Shown here piece after piece: positions 54,381 to 62,746 of a stretch of DNA of 64,000 nucleotides. The stretch's first letter is position 1; every line of letters begins with the position of its first letter. The translations under genes and the position numbers were made by a program. The stretch spans positions 124,001 to 188,000 of the forward strand of contig NZ_JACHWB010000002.1 of assembly GCF_014191055.1 (NCBI RefSeq), in the 5' to 3' direction. The notes under the pieces were generated by a model, which did no database searches, had not been told where the DNA came from, and saw only the letters and a list, made by a program, of their open reading frames with translations. The stretch comes from Microvirga lupini (GTDB taxonomy: Bacteria > Pseudomonadota > Alphaproteobacteria > Rhizobiales > Beijerinckiaceae).

Positions 54381-55346
54381 TTATGTATCGTTCGAGGCCG
54401 CGGGAGGCGAGAAATTTTGACTGAGCCGCCCGTGCTCCCGCACCTGCAGCAGCTGCGCGGTCACGGAGGCGGCGATGATCGCCGGGTCCTTGTCCCCGAT
54501 GCCCGGCAGCCCGATGGGGCAGACGAGGGAGCGGATCGTCGCCTCAGGGATTCCGAGCTCCCGAAACCGCTTCTCGAAGCGCGCCCGCTTCGTGGCGCTG
54601 CCGATGAGACCCACATAGGGAAAGTCCCGCTTCAGGGCCGCGGCGGTGATCGCCATGTCGAGGGGATGGTCGTGGGTCATGACCAGGATGAGGGAATCCG
54701 ACTTCGCCTCGGCGATCTCCGCCTCCGGGTCCCACATGCGGACAGCCTTGGCATTCGGCGGCAGATGGGCCGGAAAGGCATCGTCCCGATCGTCGAGCCA
54801 GCGCACGGCAAACGGCAGCGGCGCGAGCGACAACACCAACGCACGGCCCACATGGCCGGCGCCGAACAGGAGAACGGGGGTGCGTACCTCGCCGTGGGTC
54901 TCGCGCCAGCCGGTCCAGCGATCGTCGCCGACCGCGGAGGCGAAGTCGCGCCTCACGCGGCCATCCTCCATCCGGCATTCAAGCTCGAACAGACGGCCCT
55001 CGGCCTCGGCTTTCACGAGCGGCGTGAGATCCACCATATCCCGGCTGTCGAAGGTCTCGATCAGGATCTTCACCCGCCCGCCGCAGCACTGGCCGAGATC
55101 GGGCCCGAGCGCCTGATCGACGATTCGGGCCGGACCGCGGCCGGCGCCCAGCATCTCGCGGGCAATGTCCAGCATGCGGAATTCGAGCTGCCCGCCCCCG
55201 ATGGTGCCGTGAAACGCACCGTCGGGCCGCACGACCATGCGAGCGCCGATCTCGCGGGGAGCGGAGCCTTTCACGTCATGCACGGAGATGAGGGCTGCGG
55301 CTCCGTGCCGCTGCACGAAATCGGCAAGCTGGCGCCAGACCCTCAC
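54381..55346 (-). CDS. xdhC: Xanthine dehydrogenase accessory protein XdhC
   Basis: Inserts sulfurated Mo cofactor into XdhB. A 321-residue protein with the XdhC N-terminal domain (AALISVHDVKGSAPREIGARMVV, GTIGGGQLE, CCGGRVKILIETF) and a C-terminal Rossmann domain (VLLFGAGHVGRAL, VLIMTHDHPLD-like, YVGLIGSATKRARFEKR). It begins with a GTG at 55346 that overlaps the xdhB stop (GTGA). It is immediately followed by the guanine deaminase gene. Confidence 0.93.
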   Translation of the reverse strand: MRVWRQLADFVQRHGAAALISVHDVKGSAPREIGARMVVRPDGAFHGTIGGGQLEFRMLDIAREMLGAGRGPARIVDQALGPDLGQCCGGRVKILIETFDSRDMVDLTPLVKAEAEGRLFELECRMEDGRVRRDFASAVGDDRWTGWRETHGEVRTPVLLFGAGHVGRALVLSLAPLPFAVRWLDDRDDAFPAHLPPNAKAVRMWDPEAEIAEAKSDSLILVMTHDHPLDMAITAAALKRDFPYVGLIGSATKRARFEKRFRELGIPEATIRSLVCPIGLPGIGDKDPAIIAASVTAQLLQVREHGRLSQNFSPPAASNDT

Positions 55347-57673
55347 CCCATCGGCCTCCCCCGCAAGGCCTCGCAGGCGCGCAGGATTGCCTCGGGCGTC
55401 GCGGGCGCGTTGAGCGGCACGGGCTTCTCCGGGTCGAGCGCATGGATCGCATCGGCCAGCGCGCAGAAGACGCTGTTGGCCAGCATGATCGGCGGCTCGC
55501 CCACGGCCTTGGAGCGGTAGATCGTCTCCTCCCGGTTGGCGTTGGGAAAGAGAGCCACGTTGAAGGCGGCAGGCACGTCGGACGCGACCGGGATCTTGTA
55601 GGTGGAGGGCGCGTGCGTGAGCAGATGCCCCTCCTTGCTGAACACCAGTTCCTCCGTGGTGAGCCAGCCCATGCCCTGCACGAAGCCGCCCTCGATCTGG
55701 CCGATGTCGATGGCCGGGTTCAGGGAGCGGCCGACATCGTGCAGGATGTCAGTGCGCAGCAGACGGTTCTCGCCGGTGAGCGTGTCGACGACCACTTCGG
55801 AACAGGCCGCCCCATAGGCGAAATAGAAGAATGGCCTGCCCGTTCCCTTGGCGCGGTCCCAGGTGATCTTCGGCGTCTTGTAATGCCCTGCCTCGGAGAG
55901 TTGGACGCGGGCCGCGATGCATTTCTTGGCGAGTTCATCGAAGGACAGGCTCTCGTTGCCGATAAACACCCGGTCTTCGCGGAACTCGATCTGCTCCTCC
56001 GGCACCCCGTAGGCTTCGGACGCGTGAGCGATCATGCGCTGCTTGATTGCGCCCGCCGCGATCTTCGCCGCCATGCCGTTGAGATCGGAACCGGAGGACG
56101 CCGCCGTCGGCGAGGTGTTGGGCACCTTCGCGGTCGTGGTCGCGGTGATGCGCACGCGCTCCATGGCGATGCCGAATTCCTCCGCCACCACCTGGGCCAC
56201 CTTGATGTAAAGCCCCTGCCCCATCTCGGTGCCGCCATGGTTCAGATGCACGGAGCCGTCCTGATACACGTGCACCAGGGCGCCCGCCTGGTTCATATGC
56301 GTAAGCGTGAAGCTGATGCCGAACTTCACGGGCGTCAGCGCGATGCCCCTCTTCATGATCGGCGAGGACGCGTTGAAGGCCACGATCTCCTCGCGGCGCG
56401 CACGATAGTGCGACGTCTCTTCCAATGTGCGCACGAGGTTGACGAGGGTGTCGGTCTCCTCCACCTCCATGCCGTAGGGCGTGACGTTTTCACCCGGCCG
56501 ATAGAAATTGGCATAGCGCACGTCGAGCGGATCGCGCCCCGTCGCCCAGGCGATCTGATCCATCACGTGCTCGACGGCGAGCATGCCCTGCGGGCCGCCG
56601 AAGCCGCGAAAGGCCGTGTTGGAGACCGTGTTGGTTTTCAGCCGCTTCGAGGCGATGTGAACGGCGGGCATCCAATAGGCATTGTCCGCATGGAACATGG
56701 CCCGGTCCACCACGCCGGCCGAGAGATCCGCCGAATAGCCGCAGCGGGCGAGCAGATCGACCGCATAGCCCTGGATGCGGCCCTCCTGGTCGAAGCCCAC
56801 ATTCCAGTCGCAGCGGAAGTCGTGACGCTTGCCGGTGAGGATGAAGTCGTCATCGCGGTCGAGGCGCAGCTTGCATGGGCGCCCGGTGATGCGCGCCGCC
56901 AATGCTGCGGTCACGGCCCATTGCGTCGCCTGGCTTTCCTTTCCGCCGAAGCCGCCGCCCATGCGCCGCGTCTCGCAGGTCACATAGGCATCGGGAATGT
57001 CGAGCACGCGGGCGACCACATGCTGCACTTCGGTGGGATGCTGGGTCGAGGAATAGACATGGACATCGCCATCCTCGGCCGGGATCGCCATGGCCACCTG
57101 GCCTTCGAGGTAGAAATGCTCCTGCCCGCCGACGCGGAACTGGCCTTCCAGCCTCATCGGCGCCTGGGCAATGACGGCGTTCGGATCGCCACGCCCATAG
57201 GCGTAATCCGGCAGCACGGTCTCGCCGCGTTCCAGGGCGTCCTCGACCGTGATGCTCGGCGTCTCGGCCTCGATCTCCATCACGGCCTTCTTGACGGCGC
57301 GACGCGCGGTGTCGCGGCTCGTGGCAATGACGGCGAAGAGCGCCTGTCCCAAGAAGCTGATCTCGGTGTCGACGAAGAGCGGATCGTCGCCGAAGGCCGG
57401 CGACACGTCGTTCTTGCCGGGGATGTCCGCAGCCGTGAGCACCGCCACGACTCCGGGCACGGCGCGCACGGCGGCAACATCGAGCGAGATCAGGCGTCCG
57501 CGTGCTTTCGGCGACTGGCCGATGGCCACATGCAGCGTGCCCTCAGGCTCACGGATATCGTCGATATATTGCGCGACCCCTTGGACGTGCTTGATACCGG
57601 AATCGTGCGGCAGGGGTTTGCGGACATGGCGGAACGCTTCCGCGTCCATCATGGGCTTGGTGGGTGCGTTCAT
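55343..57673 (-). CDS. xdhB: Xanthine dehydrogenase, molybdopterin-binding subunit XdhB
   Basis: Large catalytic subunit, 776 residues. Typical molybdenum-hydroxylase stretches: VPGVVAVLTAADIPGKND, GGQEHFYLEGQVAMAIP, RMGGGFGGKESQA, FRGFGGPQGMLAVEHV (residues near the Mo site) and GTEMGQGLYIKVAQV, with the active Glu region near the C-terminus (AVGEPPIMLANSVF). ATG at 57673. The three-gene order xdhA-xdhB-xdhC is complete; together they oxidise hypoxanthine or xanthine to urate with NAD+ as acceptor. Confidence 0.96.
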   Translation of the reverse strand: MNAPTKPMMDAEAFRHVRKPLPHDSGIKHVQGVAQYIDDIREPEGTLHVAIGQSPKARGRLISLDVAAVRAVPGVVAVLTAADIPGKNDVSPAFGDDPLFVDTEISFLGQALFAVIATSRDTARRAVKKAVMEIEAETPSITVEDALERGETVLPDYAYGRGDPNAVIAQAPMRLEGQFRVGGQEHFYLEGQVAMAIPAEDGDVHVYSSTQHPTEVQHVVARVLDIPDAYVTCETRRMGGGFGGKESQATQWAVTAALAARITGRPCKLRLDRDDDFILTGKRHDFRCDWNVGFDQEGRIQGYAVDLLARCGYSADLSAGVVDRAMFHADNAYWMPAVHIASKRLKTNTVSNTAFRGFGGPQGMLAVEHVMDQIAWATGRDPLDVRYANFYRPGENVTPYGMEVEETDTLVNLVRTLEETSHYRARREEIVAFNASSPIMKRGIALTPVKFGISFTLTHMNQAGALVHVYQDGSVHLNHGGTEMGQGLYIKVAQVVAEEFGIAMERVRITATTTAKVPNTSPTAASSGSDLNGMAAKIAAGAIKQRMIAHASEAYGVPEEQIEFREDRVFIGNESLSFDELAKKCIAARVQLSEAGHYKTPKITWDRAKGTGRPFFYFAYGAACSEVVVDTLTGENRLLRTDILHDVGRSLNPAIDIGQIEGGFVQGMGWLTTEELVFSKEGHLLTHAPSTYKIPVASDVPAAFNVALFPNANREETIYRSKAVGEPPIMLANSVFCALADAIHALDPEKPVPLNAPATPEAILRACEALRGRPMG

Positions 57674-57677
57674 GGCC

Positions 57678-59159
57678 CTACTCCGCCGCCTGGAGCGCGT
57701 CGCGCTGACCGATGATGCGCGTCGCACGGGTCTCGCCCGATGCGGTCTCGCTCAAGGCCTTGAACACGAGATTGCGCGCCACCGTCGCCCGATAGGCGGC
57801 CGAGGATCTGTGGTCGTCGAGCGGTTGGTAATCGCGCGCGATCGCCGCCATAGCCTCGCCCCAGCTCGACGGATCGTCGAGGGAGAGCCCTGCAAGTGCC
57901 TGCTCCGTCTCAAGCGCCCGCTTGGGCGTCGCCCCCATGCCGCCGAAAGCAACGCGAGCCTCGGCGATGCGCCTGCCGTCGAGCGTGAACTTGAACGCCC
58001 CCATGGCAGCCGAGATGTCCTCATCGAAGCGCTTGGAAATCTTGTAGGCCCGAAAAACCTCGTGACCCTTGAGCTTCGGCACCACGATGCGGCGCACGAA
58101 CTCGCCGGGCACTCGATCCTGCCTGCGATAGGCGATGAAGAAGTTTTCAAGCGGTATGGTGCGCGTGGCATCGCCGTGGCGCAGTTCCAGCGCGGAGCTC
58201 AGGGCGATGAGCGCGGGCGCGAGATCGCCGATGGGAGAGCCGTTGGCGATGTTGCCGCCCACCGTTCCGGAGGCCCGCACCTGCCAGGATCCGAAGCGGC
58301 GCATCAGCTCGCCGAGGTCGGGATCGATGCGCGCGAGCGACGGGTGAGCCTCCGCATGCGTCACGGTCGCGCCGATACCCAGGGTGTCGGAAGCCTCTTC
58401 GATGACGTCGAGTCCCGCCGCGCGCCCGAGCCAGATCACCTTCTCGATCTCGGCCATACCCTTCGTGATCCAAAGACCCACGTCGGTGCAGCCGGCGACA
58501 AGCGTTGCATCCGGGTGCCGTGCATAGAGATCCGCCAGAGAATCCTCACTGGCGGGTGCCGCAAAGAAGCGTGTCTCATCCCCAATGAAGACATCCTGCC
58601 CATCGGCGAGCGCCGTCAGGCCCTGCACATTGTGTTCGGCATTCGTGCTGAAAGCATCTCTGGGCTGTTCGCCGCACGCTTGCAGGGCCGCGTCGACGAT
58701 GGGCCTGTAGCCCGTGCAGCGGCAGAGATTGCCGGCGAGCGCATCGTTGACGGCCTCGCGGCTGAGGGGCCGCTCGCTTGCATGATAAAGGGTGAAGAGG
58801 CTCATCACGATGCCGGGCGTGCAGAAGCCGCATTGGGAGCCGTGCGCGTCCACCATGGCGGATTGCACCGGGTGCAATTCGCCGCCTGCCGCGAGATCCT
58901 CGACCGTGACGAGTTCCGCACCATCGACCTGGCCGAGCAGCAGGATGCAGGCATTGACCGGCTCGTAATGGACCCGTCCACCCCTCACTCGGCCCAGGGC
59001 CACGGTGCAGGCGCCGCAATCGCCCTCCGCACACCCTTCCTTGGTGCCCACGCGACGCTCCTGAAGCCTTAAATAATCCAGAAGCGTGGTGCGTGGGTGA
59101 AAGCCTGAAACCTCGACTGCTCGTCCCTGCCGCCAGAAGCGGATTGTCTCTCGTACCAC
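57678..59159 (-). CDS. xdhA: Xanthine dehydrogenase, small FAD/iron-sulfur subunit XdhA
   Basis: A 493-residue subunit that carries electrons from the Mo centre to NAD+. Two 2Fe-2S clusters: plant type in EGCAEGDCGAC and C71, and the second in CGFC and CRC (Cys at about 110, 113, 146, 148). From about residue 190 an FAD-binding domain (LVAGCTDVGLWITKG, VGGNIANGSPIGD). Only four bases separate its stop from the xdhB start. This is a separate-subunit form (XdhA plus XdhB) as in Rhodobacter. Confidence 0.96.
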   Translation of the reverse strand: MVRETIRFWRQGRAVEVSGFHPRTTLLDYLRLQERRVGTKEGCAEGDCGACTVALGRVRGGRVHYEPVNACILLLGQVDGAELVTVEDLAAGGELHPVQSAMVDAHGSQCGFCTPGIVMSLFTLYHASERPLSREAVNDALAGNLCRCTGYRPIVDAALQACGEQPRDAFSTNAEHNVQGLTALADGQDVFIGDETRFFAAPASEDSLADLYARHPDATLVAGCTDVGLWITKGMAEIEKVIWLGRAAGLDVIEEASDTLGIGATVTHAEAHPSLARIDPDLGELMRRFGSWQVRASGTVGGNIANGSPIGDLAPALIALSSALELRHGDATRTIPLENFFIAYRRQDRVPGEFVRRIVVPKLKGHEVFRAYKISKRFDEDISAAMGAFKFTLDGRRIAEARVAFGGMGATPKRALETEQALAGLSLDDPSSWGEAMAAIARDYQPLDDHRSSAAYRATVARNLVFKALSETASGETRATRIIGQRDALQAAE

Positions 59160-59268
59160 GATGTTCCTCCGCCGGTTCGACCCGGCTGTCTTATGGTGGG
59201 CCGGGTAGAATGGCGGAGCAAGACCTTTTCGCCAAGGGGCAGCCGAAGGGGCAGCCGAGGGGCTCGGA

Positions 59269-59709
59269 CTACCAGGTGCCGGTATTCGCCATGGAGGCCC
59301 AGGGCTCCTGCACGGGCTTCGGCTCGCCGCGCTGGAGCAGCTCGATGGAGATGTTGTCGGGGGTCTTCACGAAGGCCATGTAGCCGTCCCGGGGCGGGCG
59401 GTTGATGGTGACGCCCGCATCCATCAGCCTCTGGCAGGTCTCGTAAATGTCGTCGACCCGGTAGGCGAGATGGCCGAAGTTCCGGCCGCCGGCATAGTCA
59501 TGCTCGTCCCAGTTGTAGGTGAGCTCCAGGAGCGGCGCCTTCGTGTCTGCCGCCTTCTCCACGTCGCCGGGCGCCGCCAGGAACACGAGAGTAAAGCGCC
59601 CTTTTTCGTTCTCGATCCGGCGGACCTCGACCAGGCCGAACTTGTTGCAGAAGAAATCGAGGGATTGTTCGAGGTTCGACACGCGAACCATCGTGTGCAG
59701 GTATTCCAT
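59269..59709 (-). CDS. gloA: Lactoylglutathione lyase (glyoxalase I)
   Basis: A 146-residue enzyme converting the methylglyoxal-glutathione hemithioacetal into lactoylglutathione. It has the GloA pattern: HTMVRVSNLEQSLDFFCNKF (metal His), LTYNWDEHDYAGGRNFGHLA (second metal His), DGYMAFVKTPDNISIELLQ (metal Glu). ATG at 59709. Lone gene with about 110 bases to xdhA. In concert with gor in this window it belongs to glutathione-linked stress defence. Confidence 0.93.
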   Translation of the reverse strand: MEYLHTMVRVSNLEQSLDFFCNKFGLVEVRRIENEKGRFTLVFLAAPGDVEKAADTKAPLLELTYNWDEHDYAGGRNFGHLAYRVDDIYETCQRLMDAGVTINRPPRDGYMAFVKTPDNISIELLQRGEPKPVQEPWASMANTGTW

Positions 59710-59903
59710 GATCGTCTCCGTGAGCGGAATTCACGTGATGGCGTATTTCGTCCGGAGATCAAGGGGTACCATTTTGTTGCGCAGAAAAAGCCTTGGATTT
59801 GGCCAAGATCAGGTGACTCTTGAGCCTTGCTGCGCCAAGCAGACTGGCGGTCACTCCTCTAAGGCCCTAGATCCAACGCAACTTCGTTTCATACGGGTAC
59901 CCG

Positions 59904-62555
59904 ATGCGCACCGAGACAGCCCCCATTGTTCGCCTTGAGGATTATCGGCCCAGTGACTTCCTGATCGACACTGTTGAACTCGACGTAAAGCTCCACCCGA
60001 CGGAGACGCGCGTCACCGCAACGCTCACCATGAGCCCCAACCCCTCTGGCCGTTCGGGCGCACCTCTGATCCTGGAAGGCGACGAGCTGAATCTGAAATC
60101 CGTGTCTCTGGATGGGCGGGTCCTGTCCGACGAAGAGTTCGAGGCCTCGCCGCACTCGCTCACGATCGCCCAGGCGCCCCAGCAGGCCTTCACCCTGACC
60201 ATCGAGACCGAGGTCAACCCGACGGCCAACACCAAGCTCATGGGCCTCTATCGCTCGAGCGGCAATTACTGCACCCAATGCGAGGCGGAAGGCTTCCGGC
60301 GCATCACCTATTTCCTCGACCGTCCCGATGTTCTCTCCGTCTATACCACGCGCATCGAGGCGGACCGCGACGAGGCCCCGGTGCTTCTCGGCAACGGCAA
60401 CCTCGTCGAGAGCGGCTCCTTAGACGATTCCAGCCGCCACTATGCCGTCTGGCACGATCCGCATCCCAAGCCGTCCTACCTGTTCGCCCTGGTGGGAGGC
60501 AGCCTCGGGCGGGTCGCCAAGACCTTCACGACCATGAGGGGGCGCGAGGTCGAGCTTGCGATCTATGTGGAGCCGGGCAAGGAGGACCGCGCCGATTATG
60601 CCCTGGACGCGCTCGAACGCTCCATGCGCTGGGACGAGCGTGTCTTCGGCAGGGAATACGACCTCGACGTCTTCAACATCGTCGCCGTGTCCGACTTCAA
60701 CATGGGCGCAATGGAGAACAAGGGCCTCAACATCTTCAACGACAAATACGTGCTGGCCTCACCTGAAACCGCCACCGATATGGATTACACTCATATTGAG
60801 GCGATCATCGCGCACGAGTATTTCCACAACTGGTCCGGCAACCGCGTCACCTGCCGCGACTGGTTCCAGCTCTGCCTGAAGGAGGGCCTGACGGTCTTCC
60901 GCGATCAGGAATTCTCCTCCGACGAGCGCTCGCGTCCCGTGCACCGCATCGCCGAGGTAAAGACCCTGCGGGCCCGGCAGTTCCTGGAGGATTCGAGCCC
61001 GCTGGCCCATCCGGTGCGTCCGAACCAATACCGCGAGATCAACAACTTCTATACCGCCACCGTCTATGAGAAAGGCGCGGAGATCGTCCGCATGCTCAAG
61101 ACGATCATCGGCGAGGAGGATTTCCGGCGTGGCATGGATCTCTACTTCGAGCGGTGCGACGGCACGGCCGCGACGGTCGAGGACTTCCTGACCGCCTTTG
61201 CGGAGGTCACGGGCCGCGACCTCTCGCATTTCGCCCGCTGGTACGAGCAGTCCGGAACACCCCGCGTGGCGGTGAAGAGCCATTACGACGAGGCTGCGCA
61301 GACCTATCGCCTCGACTTCAAACAAAGCACCTCCCCGACACCCGGGCAGGCGAAGAAGGATCCCATGGCCATTCCGGTCACGCTCGGCCTCGTCTCGCAT
61401 GACGGATCCCCCATGAGCGCAACCTGCGACCGGGTGGATGAACGGGGCGTGTTCCTGTTCGACAAGGCCGCCGACAGCATCACCTTCACGGGCGTGACGT
61501 CTCTACCGGTCCCATCCCTCTTCCGGGGCTTCTCGGCCCCGGTGAAGGTATCGCTCGATCTGCCCAACGAGGAACTGCTGGTTCTGTTGAGGCACGACAC
61601 CGACGCCTTCAACCGGTGGCAGTCGGCGCAGACCGTTGCCATGCGACTGCTGGCCTCCCTCTCGGTCGACGGGTCGGCAAAGGGCGAGGAGATCGAAGCC
61701 TATGCAGCGGCCCTCTGCTCCTTCATCGATCAGGATGCCGAGGATGACCCGGCTTTTGCGGCGCTCGTCATGACCCTTCCGAGCGAAGCGGACATCGCAC
61801 AGGAGATCAGTCAGGACGTCAATCCGGACGCGATCCACCGCGCCAGAACCGAACTGCGCCAGCGCCTCGGCACGGCCTGCAGCCGGCGCCTGCAACGCAT
61901 TTATGACGCCTTCACGGATTCAGGCCCTTACAGCCCCGATGCGGTCAGCGCCGGACGCCGATCTCTGCGCAACGCCTGCCTCGATCTTCTGGCCGCGGCC
62001 GATTCACGCGCCGGCGAAGCGCTTGCCTCGGCGCAGCTTGAGTCTGCGACCAACATGACGGACCGGCTCGCGTCGCTCAGCGTCCTGACGACCCTTCCGG
62101 GCCAAGCACGCGAGGACGCCATCGCCCAGTTCGGCGAGCGCTATCGCAACGAACCGCTCGTGATCGACAAATGGTTCACCCTGCAGGCTGCCATCCCGGA
62201 GGACGGAACTCTCGAGCGGGTGAAGCGCCTGATGGAGCATCCTGCCTTCTCCATCAGCAATCCCAATCGGGTGCGCTCGCTGATCGGCAGCTTTGCCATG
62301 CTGAACCAGGTTCAGTTCAACCGGGCGGACGGGGCGGGCTACCAGTTCCTGGCCTCAATCGTGCTGCGCGCGGATGAGCTGAATCCGCAACTCGCCGCTC
62401 GCCTGCTCACCGCTTTCAGCACCTGGCGGATGATGGAAAACACCCGGCGGAAACACGCGGAAGAAGCCCTTCGCTCCATCGCGCAAAAGCCCAATCTTTC
62501 CCGCGATGTAGGAGACATCGTGAGCCGTTCCCTCGAGGAGAGCCAGTCGGAATAA
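59904..62555 (+). CDS. pepN: Aminopeptidase N
   Basis: Zinc M1 aminopeptidase of 883 residues, cytoplasmic. The substrate motif GAMEN lies at about residues 268-272; the zinc site is HEYFH at 304-308 with the third ligand Glu at 327 in KEGLTVF. The C-terminal half (DUF3458-type Ig and helical domains) ends with ...SRSLEESQSE. It trims N-terminal residues from peptides. Start MRTETAPIVRLEDY at 59904. No operon partner visible. Confidence 0.96.
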   Translation: MRTETAPIVRLEDYRPSDFLIDTVELDVKLHPTETRVTATLTMSPNPSGRSGAPLILEGDELNLKSVSLDGRVLSDEEFEASPHSLTIAQAPQQAFTLTIETEVNPTANTKLMGLYRSSGNYCTQCEAEGFRRITYFLDRPDVLSVYTTRIEADRDEAPVLLGNGNLVESGSLDDSSRHYAVWHDPHPKPSYLFALVGGSLGRVAKTFTTMRGREVELAIYVEPGKEDRADYALDALERSMRWDERVFGREYDLDVFNIVAVSDFNMGAMENKGLNIFNDKYVLASPETATDMDYTHIEAIIAHEYFHNWSGNRVTCRDWFQLCLKEGLTVFRDQEFSSDERSRPVHRIAEVKTLRARQFLEDSSPLAHPVRPNQYREINNFYTATVYEKGAEIVRMLKTIIGEEDFRRGMDLYFERCDGTAATVEDFLTAFAEVTGRDLSHFARWYEQSGTPRVAVKSHYDEAAQTYRLDFKQSTSPTPGQAKKDPMAIPVTLGLVSHDGSPMSATCDRVDERGVFLFDKAADSITFTGVTSLPVPSLFRGFSAPVKVSLDLPNEELLVLLRHDTDAFNRWQSAQTVAMRLLASLSVDGSAKGEEIEAYAAALCSFIDQDAEDDPAFAALVMTLPSEADIAQEISQDVNPDAIHRARTELRQRLGTACSRRLQRIYDAFTDSGPYSPDAVSAGRRSLRNACLDLLAAADSRAGEALASAQLESATNMTDRLASLSVLTTLPGQAREDAIAQFGERYRNEPLVIDKWFTLQAAIPEDGTLERVKRLMEHPAFSISNPNRVRSLIGSFAMLNQVQFNRADGAGYQFLASIVLRADELNPQLAARLLTAFSTWRMMENTRRKHAEEALRSIAQKPNLSRDVGDIVSRSLEESQSE

Positions 62556-62746
62556 CCTATATGGTTGAGGGGGTTATTGACTTGTCCTGGATTTCCCCAG
62601 GGGAAAGCGGCATAGGAAATTTTTTATTAACCTTCGGGTTCTACTAACTAGACAAATCACCCGCTCAAGATTCTATTGTTAGTGATTCGGAGAGATGCGG
62701 CACGTCCTCCGAAACAGGACGCAAATGGTTCCGGAGGAAGCATCGC

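Noticed and set aside
55442..57715. A 757-residue open frame on the strand opposite xdhB, and similar long antisense frames opposite nadE (about 23130-25139) and the caspase-fold gene
   Set aside because: They are His/Arg/Gly/Asp-rich, lack ribosome sites and mirror genes with complete motifs on the other strand. High G+C creates such frames by suppressing stop codons.
62556..62746. CtrA site upstream of the sensor kinase (TTAACC and the like)
   Set aside because: Only a half site (TTAACC) with no TTAA-N7-TTAA partner. It may be part of an AACC-TTCG-GGTT hairpin.
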